A stretch of DNA of 64,000 nucleotides from Notamacropus eugenii. Taxonomy: Eukaryota > Chordata > Mammalia > Diprotodontia > Macropodidae. The notes under the pieces were generated by a model, which saw only the letters and a program-made list of their open reading frames with translations, did not search any database and was not told the DNA's origin. Shown here one piece after another: positions 1 to 13,329 of the stretch (positions are counted from its first letter, which is position 1; every line of letters starts with the position of its first letter). The DNA lies in contig NC_092877.1 of the NCBI RefSeq assembly GCF_028372415.1, positions 253,145,010-253,209,009 of the forward strand, read 5' to 3'. Both the position numbers and the translations under genes were made by a program.

Positions 1-94
1 GAAAGCAATAGTGAATTCTTTACACATGGCTGAGTGAATTGGATTGGTAAGCACAACTTCATAATATCACTTCAAAGCAGCAGGAAGAGTGTGT

Positions 95-400
95 TTGTCC
101 CTCATTGTCGAAGAAGACCATACCACCAGAGAAATAACGACGTGACTTCTCTTTGACTTTGTTTTGAGTGAGGGAGGGCTGTGCAGGTCACCAGCCTTAC
201 TTCTCCTGTAGAGACATCTGAACCCGGTGACCAGATATTCATCAGGATGACTGGAGATGACCCAGGATGAAGCAATTGGGATTAAGTGACTTGCCCAAGG
301 TCACATAGCTAGTGAATGTCAAGTGTCTGAGGTGAGATTCGATCTCAGGTCCTCCTGACTCTTACACTAGTGCTCTATCCACTGCACCACCAAGCTGTCA
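95..400 (-). mobile_element. tRNA-headed marsupial SINE
   Basis: The reverse strand starts at about 400 with a tRNA-like head (box-A-like segment, 'gtgcagtggatagagcac' type) and continues with the 'cacttaatcc' segment typical of CORE-type SINEs. The distal body (about 95-270) is shared with the copy at 16935-17285, including the 'gagtgagggagggctgtgcagg' region. It is a non-autonomous, RNA polymerase III-derived retroposon presumably mobilised by L1 or another LINE. The family name (SINE1_MD/WSINE-like) is recognition only. Confidence 0.7.
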
Positions 401-860
<460 letters not shown>

Positions 861-3084
861 GACGCCAGAGCTGTGTTTGAGAAAAACAAAAACAAAAACA
901 AATGATAGTTTATAGCAAGCTAGAAAATCCTATTGAAGTTGCATATTGCCTGGAAAAAAAAAAAAAACGATGATAGAAATACTTTTGGAAGTTCTCACAT
1001 GTATGCAAGAAAGATGTTATAAGAACCACAATGAAAAAAAAAACATCACTCCTGCACAAATTTAATATATTAATTTTAAATAAAGTTCAATAAGCCAACT
1101 TAGGAATCATTCTCAGGCCCATCAAGCTGGAGATGTGGGAATCATGAGGAAACAGAAAGTCTGAGTATTGGATTTTAATAAATTACTAAGAAAAGGAAAC
1201 TTGAAAATGATCAAACAAGGGAATAAGGTGCAGGTAAAAATTAATCTCAATGTTTAATTTACTTGGAAATGTAGATGTCAAGCTTTATAACTCACAGATT
1301 TTATATATATAAAATCTTCCAAGTAATGAAAACAAAGCTTACATTTGAAAGAACAGTTTTGAATATAAATTCCCAGGACTACTTATCAACTTTCAGAATG
1401 AATGTACACTTGTGCACATATTTACATACATATATAAACACACATACACACATGTGGAATGCTACATCCTAAACACCAAAGAAAATGTTTGACTGCAAGC
1501 ATATCTTATGCTGCATCTCTGGGTTTACTTAGTATTAATAATATCAGCATTCTGGGGAACTGGAGCCAAACCATTCAAAATTATTTTCACAAGAAACTTC
1601 AAATATAAAGCTGCTTTATAACAGTGATTAGTTGTAATGAAAAATGTATATGAAAATTTTAGGGAAGCATGGAAAATTTGCACAAAGTGATTCAGAGTAA
1701 ACGAAAGCACATCTAAGTGAAAGATGTTTATGTTAATGAAAATATATATAACGACAATGTAAGAGTAAAACTGTTTTTCTTGCTATTACTGAAGGGACAT
1801 CATACGCCATCTAAATTAAAACTTCTTTTTCAACATGAGAAAAATAATGTATAGGAAGGATATGACACTGGCAGTTTAAATAACTTGCCTAAAATTTCAC
1901 TGGTTCACCTGAATGTACAACTGGTTCTCTTCCCTTTGCTATGCTGACACTCCATATTCAAAATTCATACAAAAACATAATAATGGTACAGTTGTTAAAG
2001 TGAAAACATACGCCCTCCTTTTCTGTTAAACAGCTAAAAATAAAATTACATTTTGGGTCATTTGCAATAACCATTAAGGGACAGTGCTATTTGGTGTGGA
2101 ACGTATTTCATGTATGTGTGGGAGATGTAATTGTTAGAGTTTATTGGGTGGCATGTCTTTATGTAAAGACACAATGTACCAATAGCATTTCATTTTAATG
2201 TAAAGTACAGCAAAATTGCGGAAGTTGATACCTATATGCCCCCAGTAAGGCAACATTTAGTCATCATAGGAGTTCAGAAGTCCATTACTTACCATCTTAT
2301 GGATTGAAAATTCACGCTTTTTGCTTCCTTTATTCTTGTGATTAATAGTAACCATCTGCACAGGTGAAAATCCTTTCCTCTCTTTTTACTCCTGTATTAT
2401 CTTAATTTTACCCTTTACAGTCCAAACCTTCCTCAAACTTCTCCTTTAATTGTGTCTTCTAACAGACACTGTCTACTATTAACAATCCTCCATTTTAGAC
2501 TTTTTTAAATCTTCTATTCTTTCCATATTTCTACATTCATAAAATATTGTTGTTGCTTTTCTTAAAGAAAACTCAACACTGCAGTCTAACCTTTTTAAAG
2601 AGGATATTATTTCTTCTCTTATGATACCTATCATAATGGACCAGGAGGAGAAACTTGACTGTCGTCTTGCTTTCCTATTGTTACTTCCATGTTTTTCACC
2701 TATCAGTCATTAATCCATTGCATTTCTTCCTTTGACGTTTTGTCAATTCAACTGTATCATTACAGTCTATTTTGTTGATACTGAAATATATTGGGCTCTT
2801 GAGGATTCATGTTCTTCCCTCAAGGAATTCACTATCTAGCTCAAAGGCTTCTGATCTCCATTCTTATTCCTTTCTTCTTCACTGTGAAGTTTAATGTACA
2901 GATCCTTCAAGTACTCTTGAAGGCTTCCCAATCCTTTTTTCTCTATGACTCTTTTATATCTATAATCTCATTCCATCTCATACATATTCGTGTTTCATGG
3001 TGTCTTAGATCACAGTCACAGAAAATCAAGCCACAGAAATAATTGGGCAATGTTGAACTCTGAAATTTCCCTTTATGATTATAA
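861..3084. other. Unassigned interval, possible decayed LINE
   Basis: No credible ORF or splice structure. The segment at about 2390-2960 is pyrimidine-rich and has the texture of a decayed L2-type LINE body, but I cannot align it with confidence. The remainder is AT-rich with no recognised element. Confidence 0.35.
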
Positions 3085-3325
3085 TTAGGAGGCAACATGG
3101 TATACTAGATAGCATCCTACAACTCTAGTTTTAAATATATTGTGAAGCATTACTTGTGTACTTATTGGAAAATCACTTAACCTCATGGTTCCTCGTTTTT
3201 CAGTTTTAAAATAAGTATAATAAACATAGCACTTTTCTTAGTGACTTGTAGAATCAAACTACATAATCCATATAAAGGCCTTTGCAAACTTTAAAGGGCT
3301 TTACAAATATCAATTGTTATTCTCC
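3085..3325 (+). mobile_element. CORE-SINE (MIR/THER1-like)
   Basis: The order of segments fits a MIR/THER1 SINE. A tRNA-like head ('gcaacatggtatactagatagc') comes first, then the 'aaaatcacttaacctcatggttcctcg' segment, then a LINE-like tail with 'aaagggctttacaaatatcaattgttatt'. It is clearly diverged. Confidence 0.65.
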
Positions 3326-3793
3326 TCTGCTTCTCTTCCTGCCTTACCCCTCCTGAATTTATTATACATCTGCACCATTAACTCCAGCTGTTTCAACTCA
3401 GTCACTTTTCTGAATGTTTCACCTGTTTCAGTTTCATTTTCCCTTCTTAATAGTCTTGACTGCATAACTAACTAACTTAAGTTTATAATGAACTCTGCCT
3501 TTGAATATTTTATTTTCTCCTAATGCCATTAATCTACCAACAACCTTCAATCTTGGATGATTTCTTTGACCTACCTACAATTGTACCCTTATAATATTTT
3601 TCTCTTTAAATTTTCTTTTTAATTTATGGAATAAAACAAGCACTTCCATAATACGATAAAATAAAAAAAAAAGATGATTGCAGTTGCAAATGCAAATCTA
3701 CCATGCACAACTTGCTTTGTCTTTCACATATACAACAAAATTATCGTGCAAATTTTCCCTTCCCCCATAGAGATGGCTACCATTAGACACAAA

Positions 3794-3935
3794 TAGATAG
3801 ATAGATAGAGAGAGAGAGATGATATAGATATATACAGATATAGATACAGATATATACACACACACACATATATATATACATACACACATATACATACATA
3901 TACATATAAACATGCATACATACACATATATATTT
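3794..3935. repeat. Compound TAGA/TATACA microsatellite
   Basis: Imperfect TAGA, GA, GATATA and CATA units lie inside the L1 3'UTR relic. The overlapping minus-strand ORFs rich in Tyr/Ile/Cys/Val are translations of this repeat. Confidence 0.9.
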
Positions 3936-4837
3936 AAAATTAATTTATACTTACTTCTATTGATCAATAGTTTCTCTGGATTCAGATACTGTTTTTCTTC
4001 ATATATTACTTATAGTTAACTTGGGTATTTATAATACTCAGAATAACATATTCATTCAAAGTCGTTCTTCAAACAACATTGTTGTAATGTATATAGTGTT
4101 CTCTTGGTTCTGTTCATTTTGCTCTTCACTCTTTCTTGCAAATTTTTCCTTGTTTTTCTAAAATCATTGAGCTCATCATTTCTTGTAGGACAGCAGAACT
4201 GCATTACAATTATACACTACAACCTGTTCAGTCACTCCCCAATTGATGGGCATCCCTATAATTTCCAGTTCCCTATCAACACAAAAAGACATGCTATAAA
4301 CATTTTAGGACATATAAAACATTTTTCCTCCCAATTGTCTTTGCAAATAGGTTAGGTAGTGATATTTCTGAGTATCTCTTTAGGATTAATAACAGATTGC
4401 TCTCCAAAATGGCTGGAGAAGTTCACAATGCAACCAACAAAGAATTGCTGTACCAACTTTCCCACATTCTCTCCAACAATTAGGTAATTCCTCCTTCTAA
4501 CATGTTAGCCTATTTGGGAGATGTAAAATGATATATCAAGGTTGTTTTAATTTGCATTTTCGTTATCAATTATTTAAAGCACTTTTACATATGTCTATAA
4601 ATTGTTTTGATTTCTTCATCAAGAAACTGCCTATTCATATCCTTTGACAACATATCAATTGGGGAATGGCATATCCTTATAGATTTTGCAAACTTTTATA
4701 TAATATGATGTATATTTTGCAAATGTCAGTAATATATTATATCAAACTTTGTAAAATATACACCATATTCTATACTTTTTACAAAGTATAATAAGATAAT
4801 ATAATCTCTCTCTATATATATATGTATATATAGGTTA

Positions 4838-4970
4838 TGATGTAGAAATGAGCTCTAAGTTGACATTATATGATATAAATTTCAAGGGAAACTGGCCAGC
4901 AGTTATCTATGTACATTAACAAACTTTTATAAACTGAGCATAGACCAATATCTTATACCATTTGCCAAGA
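4838..4970. repeat. Inverted repeat arm A
   Basis: The reverse complement of 5381-5514 matches this stretch over its whole length at roughly 85-90% by eye. Shared blocks include 'gatgtagaaatga', 'tatatgatataaatttc' and 'catagaccaatatctt'. The arms are about 410 bases apart. Confidence 0.85.
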
Positions 4971-5039
4971 TTACATTTTATTATATTATCATATATTTTA
5001 TCATATTATATATTTTACAAAGTTCTATGTAATACCTTC

Positions 5040-5040
<1 letters not shown>

Positions 5041-5092
<52 letters not shown>

Positions 5093-5107
5093 CAGACAGA
5101 TAGATTG
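5041..5107. repeat. (TAGA)n microsatellite
   Basis: Fourteen or so TAGA units with two interspersed CAGA units, inside the spacer between the inverted repeat arms. Confidence 0.97.
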
Positions 5108-5380
5108 ATAGAGATATTGGACTTCTATCTAATAAACTTTCTATAGAATTTTTGACCAATTTTCTACTTTCCTTGGAATAGTTGTTACATTTTTTTATTT
5201 ATACAAAACACTTTAAATTTAGTGAAAAAGAAATTATCCATTTTATACTTAATTTTGCTCTGTACTCTTGTTTATTATTGCATTATTCACCTATGCATAA
5301 ACCTTATAAATAAGTTCTATGTTCTAATTTTCTTCTAAAATTTCTCTTTCTATCCAGGTCATGTACACATTTTGACCTTA

Positions 5381-5514
5381 TCTTAGCAAACCGTAAAAGA
5401 TATTGGTCTATGCCCAGTTTATAAATGTTTATTAATGTAAATGGATAACTACTGGACAGTTCCACTCGAAATTTATATCATATAATTTCAACTTAGGTGT
5501 TCATTTCTACATCC
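5381..5514. repeat. Inverted repeat arm B
   Basis: Inverse partner of arm A. Its first about 44 bases are the 5'-truncated edge of the L1. The other about 90 bases lie outside recognisable L1, so the duplicated unit straddles the L1 boundary. Confidence 0.85.
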
Positions 5515-6084
5515 TGATATCTATGTCTATATCTATACACACATACACATACATACATATATATTCACACACACATATATATATATATTTATGCACATAC
5601 ATATGTGTATATGTGTCAGAATAGGCTCTGACTTAACACTGTGCTAAGAAAACAAAGGCCATCTACCCCTACCTTGAAGGGCTTTCTGTGATTCTTTTAA
5701 TATCTTAAGGATAATAGTGTGGTAATCAAATTATGTGTTATTTACACAACATCTTTCCATATCCTTAGTTATGTCATTTGTGCTACAACACATAAGAAAG
5801 TCATTGTTGGTTATATACTGGAGTTTTATGCTGATCCATAATTATTCCTCTTAAAAGATTTTTGTGGATCATGATGTCACCATCCGAAATGAAGACAATA
5901 ATAAAAGATTGTTGCGAGAGAAAAAAAATTGTACCATTTCATCACTTGAAAACTTGACTTTTTATTTTTTTTTTGTCCTTTTCCCCGTATTTTCCCATGC
6001 CACCCAAATTTCTACGTACTTTCTTCTTGTTCATTTAGTATCCTTTGTACAAATGTATTACTTGGCTAATCTCTAAATCATTTC
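5515..6084. other. CA/TA microsatellite and unassigned sequence
   Basis: 5528-5600 is an impure CACA/TATA repeat. From 5600 on there is a faint 'aacactgtgctaag' motif seen in several old LINE fossils in this window, but nothing is assignable. Confidence 0.4.
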
Positions 6085-8105
6085 TTTTTTTAAAAAAGTT
6101 TTTAAATTTATTTACATAACTTTTAACATTCATTGTCACAAAATTTGGGGTTCCAAATTTTCTCCCCATTTGTTCCCTCCCCCCACGCCAATACACTGAG
6201 CATTCTAGTTGCCTCTATCACCAATCTGCCCTCTCTTCTAACATCCCTCCCTTCCCTTAGCCTCATCTTCTCTTTTGTCCTGTAGGGTCAGATAATTCTA
6301 CACCCTATTACCTGTATTTCTTATTTCCTAGTAGCAAAAACTGTACACGACAGTCTTTCCTAAAACTTTGAGTTCCAACTTATTTTCATTCCCCCCTCTC
6401 CACCCATTCCCTTTGGAAGGCAAGCAATTCAATATAGGCCATATCTGTGTGGTTTTGCAAATGACTTCCATAATAGTCATGTCGTGTAAGACTAACTATA
6501 TTTCCTTCCATCCTATCCTGCCATCAATTGCTTCTATTCTCTCTTTTGATCCTGTCCCTCCCCAAGAGTGTTGACTTCAAATTGCTCCCTCCTCCCATTG
6601 CCCTCCCTTCCACCATCCCCCCCACCCTGCTTATCCCCTTCTCCCCCACTTTTCTGTATCGTAAGATAGGTTTTCATATCAAAACGAGTGCGCACTTTAT
6701 TCCTTCATTTAGTGGAATGTGATGAGTAAACTTCCTGTGTTTCTCTCACCTCCCCTCTTTTTCCCTCCACTTAAAAGTCTTTTGCCTGCCTCTTTTATGA
6801 GAGATAGTGTGTCCCATTCCATTTCTCCCTTTCTCCTTCCAATATATTTCTCTCTCACCGCTTAATTTCATTGTTTAAGATGTGATCCCATCCTATTCAA
6901 TTCACTCTGTACTCTCTGTCTCTCTGTGTGTGCGTGTGTGCGTGTGTGTGTGTGTGTAATCCCACCCACCACCCAGATACTGAAAAGTTTAAAGAGTTAT
7001 AAATATTGTCTTTCCATGTAGGAATGTAAGCAGTGCAACTTTATTAAGTCCCTTATGAATTCTCTTTGTTGTTTACCTTTTCATGCTTTTCTTCATTCTT
7101 GTGTTGAAAGTCAAATTTTCTTGCATCACTCTCATTTCTCTTACCAATTTTACCTCCACCTCTCTTACTTGATTTTCAGAATTCTTTTTTGGCTCTTCCA
7201 TGGCCTGAGATGATTACATATTTATTTTGGAGTTTTTGAATGCGGAAGCCTTGATTTCTTTTTTTTTTTTTTGTCTTCCTCTCATGATATGCATTGTTCT
7301 TCTTCATCTGAAAGAATTGAAGAAAATACCTGTTCACCAAGAAAGTTACCTTCTATAGTCTTATTTTTTTTTTCCTTTTTTGGGCATTTTCCCAGTCAGT
7401 TACTTGACGTTTGAGGTCTTTGTCAAGAGGAGGGTATACTCTGGGAACCTGTAAGTTTTCAGTTTCTCCAAAGAGGCACAATCAAGGGAGACGACTTTAC
7501 TCCATTCCTGGCCTGTGCTCTTGTCTGAGAGCAACCACAAGGTTTTCTACCCCAGGTCTGTGAGTAGAATTCCCTCTCCAGATCCTCCACCAAATCCACC
7601 AATCAATGCTCTTCCTCATCCCAGGGCTTCCACTCAGGACTGAGACTTAGATCTGCAGCTCAATTCCCCCAGGGTTTTAGGGCATGGTCTCCAAAAATGA
7701 TTGCTGGTCTGCCTGGGGTGGGCATGACAGCAGTATCCTGCTCCCTTCTCACCTGGGTGAGCTTTCTCACTGACATTTGAAGCTGTCTTTGGCATATGTG
7801 GGTTGACAGATCTGGGAACTTCAGCTGCTGCCAGTGGCTCCGTGAAGCCTCCTCAAGTCCTGTCCCTGCCATGCTTCATGACCAAACCTGGGCTTCACTC
7901 TGTCCTGAGCCCAATGCAATAGACCTTTCCTGGTGGCCTTTCAGGCTGTCTTGGGCTGGAAATCTCTTTCACTCTGTCGTTTTGTGGCTGCTACTTTTCT
8001 AGAATTTGTTTAAAGTTGGTTTTTACAGGTATTTTACAGGCTGATGGAGGAGAGATCTTAGAGGTCCTCCTTCTACTCCACCCCTCCATCTTGACTCTAC
8101 CTCTC
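6085..8105 (-). mobile_element. HAL1-type half-LINE, antisense
   Basis: On the minus strand the 5' end lies near 8090-8105, where the plus strand reads 'ccatcttgactctac', the complement of the L1/HAL1 5' start. A GC-richer 5'UTR (about 7380-8090) follows. The segment at 7070-7130 matches the end of ORF1 in the other HAL1 copies ('gaaaatttgactttcaacac' type). A C/T-rich 3' region ends at an A-tail read as T/A-rich sequence near 6090. There is no ORF2. ORF1 is decayed. Confidence 0.6.
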
Positions 8106-8722
8106 TCTTTAAATTTTTAATGAGTCTCATCTCTAAATAAAAAAAAAATTAAGTGACTGGTCTTATAATCAAACCCCTTGAATTTCTTTTCAAGATCTTT
8201 CAGGCAAATTATATTTTCAGTGTTAATTTATAACTAATGGAAAATTTGTGCTTATGAGTAAATATATATTTATAAGTTAAAAATCTTCAGTTCCTTAGTT
8301 TTGAAACTCTGACCCTTAGATTGTAAAAATGTTATCTACCTTCAGCACTATTTGGCTGTATTGGTCTATGCTATCAGAGAAATTATTCTATTTCAAATCT
8401 CATGTACCCACAAATGTTGTGAAAATTAGAAAGTATGATTCAGAAAAGGAAGTGACAAATATAGTTATATTTGGACAAATATTATCCTATTTTAAATTGT
8501 TAGCATTTGAAAATATTTTTATAATATTTTGAGTGTGTGAATGTTTTATAAGAAAGGTAAAAATGAATCTTTTCAAGCAAAACATATTATATAACAATTT
8601 TTGTGCTATATAAAGGCTGGATAAGTTTCATAGCTAAGAAAATGAAATTAGATTTAAAAAATCATCCATGATGAAATCCCAAACTTGAGAGTACTGCTAA
8701 AACACAGTCTCATTTAAGCATA

Positions 8723-8767
<45 letters not shown>

Positions 8768-9239
8768 TATTTCATAGCACAAAAATCTCCCTACACCAGT
8801 ACTATTCCCATTGTTTTCCTATGCATATTTTTACTATTATAGTTAAAACCAACCTTCTTTACATAGCAATTATGAATACTTGATTTATCTCAATATTTAA
8901 TTAATAAATCCATAATACATACAAAGCTCTGCACTGAATACTGAAGATACATTGACAAAAATCTGTATTTATGTACTCTAGAAGCTTATCTTCTACTGGG
9001 AGAGGGGATCACATAGCATGCATTTATTTCAATTTGTTCATCAATCCAGAATTTTGGTAATATGTGTTTACCCTCTTTGTAGACTACCACTCATGAAAAT
9101 CACATAATACTATCTTACTTTTTCTATACTTCTTAAAAATGTGCACTTAAGTGCTAGAGTGTTAACAAATTTTACGAAATGTTTAAAGATTAATTAATTA
9201 CTATGAATCATACAAAAGTCTCAAAAGGAAAGGAAAAGA
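8106..9239. other. Unassigned interval with (CA)n
   Basis: Contains a (CA)n tract at about 8725-8763. The stretch at 8885-9000 has the 'tgcactgaatactgaagatac' motif of an old LINE fossil. No coding signal. Confidence 0.4.
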
Positions 9240-10130
9240 GATACTCTCCCTAACTCCTTTTACATAGTTTACATGGTGTTGATACCCAAACCAGTGAGAC
9301 ATAGAGCAAAGAAAGAAAATTGTCAACCAAAATCATCACCATTGTTTTATTTTACATAACAGTAGATACCCCCAAGTGGATTATTACCAACTCGAATTTA
9401 TACCAATGATGGAAGCATGTTTTCATATTAAAGGAAAAACTCCAGGACAATTAAGTATCTAGATTACAAAAGCTGCAAAACCATAACAATATATCAACAG
9501 GAAACTTTGACAACCAAAACACTCATGAAATTACAAACCCTCAAAATAATAGGCATGGGAAAGTTTTCTTTAATGTGGACATAAAACCAATATTTAGCAT
9601 TTTTTTGAAATAACAAATGTTGTTGATGTTTAGTTATGTCTGATTCTTTGTGGGCCAATAGACCATGCTGTCCGTGGGGTTTTCTTGGTAAAGATATTAA
9701 AATGACTTGTCTTTTTGTTTCCTCCAGTGTAGTAAGGCAAGCCAAGACTAAATAACTTCCCCTGGTCACGCATGTACTAAAAGTCTGAGGACAGATTCAT
9801 TATACTCAGGTCTTCCTGTCTCCAGACCCAGCTGCTGGCCCTGAGCCACCTAGCTTTCAAAGTAAAACTCTTGAATGCTTTGCCATTAAGTTAAATGATA
9901 AAACAAGGATGTCTCCTCTCCCCATTATTATCTGATGTAGAATTATGGGGGGGGGGGAGTTAATCTTAGTATAAGACAAAAAAGTAAATTACAGGAATAA
10001 ATGCTAAAAGTAAACTAGCAAATAACTTGGTTGCATATAAGTATTTAATATCATGATTCTAAAGATTCTTTCATTTACCTAAAGGGAGAAAAGATCACTG
10101 AGTCTCAATTGCTCTTTAAAATATATCTTC
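9240..10130 (+). mobile_element. L1 reverse-transcriptase relic, split by a SINE
   Basis: Plus-strand blocks match in order the ORF2 RT region of the antisense L1 in this window. Near 9278 'gatacccaaaccag' corresponds to the VLIPKPG region. Near 9905 'caaggatgtctcctctccc' corresponds to the QGCPLSPLL region upstream of the catalytic FADD motif. The frame is heavily decayed. A MAR1 SINE (9617-9857) interrupts it, so the L1 is older than the SINE. Confidence 0.6.
9617..9857 (-). mobile_element. MAR1-type SINE inside L1 relic
   Basis: The reverse strand begins with 'aagctaggtggctcagggcc' (tRNA-like head). The plus-strand left edge reads 'gttgttgatgtttagttatg', matching the conserved MAR1 end, with the 'ggttttcttggtaaagat' block inside. 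A second copy in the opposite orientation is at 62678-62890. Confidence 0.75.
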
Positions 10131-10204
10131 TGATAATTATCAGTCAGTAACAGGATTCCTTAAAATGAAGGTTTAGGAAACATATCAAAAGTTGGTATGA
10201 TGTC

Positions 10205-10400
10205 TTAGAAAAACAATTAGATCTAAAATCAGGTAAGCCTTGCTTCAAATGATCCTCTAGTACTGATCATATAACTATGGACATGTCCAATTATCTCTCT
10301 GACCCTCCGTTTCTTCATTGGTATAATGTTATAAATCTCATAGAATTGTTGTGAGAAACTAATTGACAAATGCCTGTAAAGTGCTTTTCAAATGTAAAAA
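10205..10400 (+). mobile_element. MIR-like CORE-SINE fragment
   Basis: Shows the order 'aatcaggtaagccttgcttcaaa', 'ctgaccctccgtttcttcattgg' and 'agaattgttgtgag..aagtgctttt' seen in MIR/THER1. Diverged. Confidence 0.6.
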
Positions 10401-13329
10401 AGAAAAAATTCAAATGTAAAATTCCATGTAAATTCCATGAAAAACATAAAAAGGAAGTATGTGCTACCTAGAGTTCTCAGAACTGACAGACATGATTTTA
10501 GATTTATAGTCCAAACTCATCTTACCTGTCATTTTTATCTGAGATACTGTCCCTTAACTCAAATTCCCTTTATGGTTCCCATACAGTTAACTATTTTCTT
10601 TCTTCTGGACATCCTGTTCTTTGGTCTGGGACAAGGCATTATATTATGTTTTTAAAATGGAAGGACAATATTGTTTTCCCAGCATATCCTATTCTTATTT
10701 ATAAGTGCATTATACTTTTAGCATTAGTGAAACTGCTCTGATTGAGGTTTGATTTCAACTTGTCACACATAATCTGACTCAGTAGCATTTGAATCTTAAA
10801 CGCACATCGCCTAAAGTCTGGCTATTTCTACCTAAATGTAAGACAGGAAGCTAAAAATGGGTGGGTGGTAGTGCCTACTAATAATAACATGAAATTCCAC
10901 ATCTTTTTCATCATCTTTAGCATCATCACCATCACCATGGTCATCAACATCTATATTTATAAAGCACTTTCCTTACAACACTATGAAACATGAAGTATAT
11001 AAAGTACCATTACATGTTAAGAAGAGATATTCATGTGGGAAAAAAAAAGATAGTGAGCAAATGCAAGAGTGTGGTGGAAGACATTTGCATGAACATCAAT
11101 GGAGGGAAAAAGAAATGAAATTTTGTCAAGTAATTATGCCATAGAAGACCTTCAAAAAAGGAAGAAATAGATGAGGAGTTAAAGAATCCATCACAAATAT
11201 GGCCCAGACTGATGATATTTTGGAACATTAGTTATCTGTACATGTGTCCTTAATGTAAAGTAAAATAGTTGAGATTATTTTTTGGATTGATATAAAAAAT
11301 CATCTTCTAAATCACTGAATGCCATTGGATAATGTCATGCTATATAACTAATGAAAACATTATGAAAGAGTTATTTCATTTAATAAAATTTCTTCAATGA
11401 TATCAAGAGTTCATTTGGATTTGATATATGAAATATGTATATATGCATATATACACATATATATGTTCATATGTATATGTATAAAATTCTTAAAGCACAT
11501 TGAGGAATGGGATAGTAAAATGAGATAAATTAAATATGGAATAGATGTTAAGAAAAACTATGAAATTAAGAAATCAAGAGGTGTGTTTTCCAAAGGCAGT
11601 AGCAGAGAAAATAAAACTTTCTTGCCAAAAAAAGGAAGAGAATTGATATTCTAAGAGCATAAGATAAATAGCTCAAAAACCTACAGAAATAATTTTGGAA
11701 AAAGCAAACATCAATTTGCAAACAATAATAAAGTTTAATATAAGGTAATCACCATTGTACTTTTTTAATGTATGAAAATGACGTACTAAGAGATGAAGTT
11801 TATAGAATAACTAAGATCTAGGACTGAAAATTAAAGAGCTGCCATTGGTGACATATATATAAACTCAGCCAGCAGCATGTTGACTAAAAAACATTCAATG
11901 AATGAGTTATACAGATTCTTCAGTGGAATGTATTGGTTTATGATGTCAAAAATATACGTATAGTATCCACTAGAAATTTCAGTATTATCCTTAAGGACCA
12001 TCAATTTAATCATGAGATTATTCAGTGAAGTGGAAAAGACTGTGCGAGACATCACTGTCCACTGTATACATTTACCCTCTAACAAATATCTGAAGACTAC
12101 ACATGATGGCAAGAACTATACTCATTTCTTTTCATTAACTAATGAACAACTAGTAATCCCTTTATGAATATGGAACTCAAAACAGCCTAGAAACACAGTC
12201 AACATATTGTGCTGGATTGGACCTCTATAGACTAAAAACATCTAATTTGTCTACACTACCCACTACAATGTAGAAAAATTTACATATGATATATCTGTGA
12301 GGGTTTTTTTCTTTTTTTTTGGATTTGAATCAGCTTACAAAAAATTATTGATTCTACTCTGTTTTCCATTCATCCAACACTCTCAATAAGCATCTTATTA
12401 AGAGAACCCCAATTAGCATTTTTGACCCTTAGGCAAGGCAGTACATCTCAATTCAACTTTAAGTATAATAAATCATAGCATCATTTCCATAGGAGGAAAT
12501 ACAAGTGTACTGACCCACTGAAGATACATCAATTACAGGGACTGAGACAAATTGTAAAGACACATATGGACACTGTGAAGCTTCAAAGACTTTTGCTTAC
12601 AGAGAAAGGGAGTAGGGAAGAGTTTAAGAGAATATCACTTAATGTAGCAGCATTGATGAGAAGCTATCTGGTAGCTTTCATATTGAACTAATTATTATTA
12701 CCAGATACTTACTATACTGTGCTGCTGAAAGACTGAACATGCTGCCAATATATTTGATAACTTTTAAAACTGCACAATGTTTTAAATCACTTTTTCATTT
12801 TTTCACCCTCTAAATACTAGTTCTTTGAGCCAAAGTCCCAATTATTTCATTTTAGTTAGGTCTCTGCTTATTGGTCCTTGATGCATACATTTAAAACACT
12901 TTCCTGTCTATACAATGAAAACATTTTCAGTTTTAATTTCTATTAACACTGCTACATTTATAACAAATATATATATATGTATTTATAATTTTAAATGATA
13001 AATAATAACCTATAACTTCCTCTTAAACACCCAACCACTCACCCCTCCCAAAAGCAATGAAGGTAACTGATAGGATTTCTTATTTCCATATGATTTTTTT
13101 TGTCCTTTGCTATGTATAACATGCATGTGAAAATTTTAGAAATAATCTGTGGAAACAGGACAGATTTTATGAGTAATCAGAGAAGGTCGTTGTCTATGCA
13201 TTATGATTTAGGGGTTGAGTAGCTCCTAAAATTGAATAGCATCCTAAAATATTCATTTGTATGCCTCTATCTATCATATTTAGAAATGCTTATGCTGCTT
13301 CCTGACCAGCCTGATAACTTGAGCCTGCA
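10401..13329. other. Long unassigned interval
   Basis: No recognised gene. About 10895-10990 resembles the 3' half of a CORE-SINE (ATC repeat, then 'ataaagcactttcc'). About 11430-11485 is a TATA/CATA repeat. A 93-codon minus-strand frame at 11831-12112 has no recognisable domain. Most of the rest is AT-rich sequence without visible repeats and could be unique intronic or intergenic DNA. Confidence 0.4.

Larger units (their letters stand above)
3595..5424 (-). mobile_element. Old L1 3' fragment, rearranged
   Basis: Read on the minus strand this is L1 3'UTR plus the last part of ORF2. The segment at 4100-4690 matches in order the intact L1 at 49.8-50.4 kb, including the 'ccccaattgatgggcatccc' block. 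L1 sequence resumes at 5105-5424 (the equivalent in the intact copy lies at about 50.43-50.75 kb). The intervening 4690-5104 is not collinear L1. It holds AT-rich sequence, an inverted copy of 5381-5514 and a TAGA microsatellite. The 5' truncation is near 5424. Confidence 0.75.

Noticed and set aside
3698..3967. Tyr/Ile/Cys/Val-rich minus-strand ORFs
   Set aside because: Translations of TATA/CATA microsatellite inside an L1 3'UTR relic.
5041..5107. Regularly spaced short repeats suggesting an array
   Set aside because: A pure tetranucleotide microsatellite with no spacers, so not a CRISPR-type array.
11831..12112. A 93-codon minus-strand ORF
   Set aside because: No recognisable domain, no splice or promoter context, and no repeat match that I could see. 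Length is within chance for this amount of sequence.
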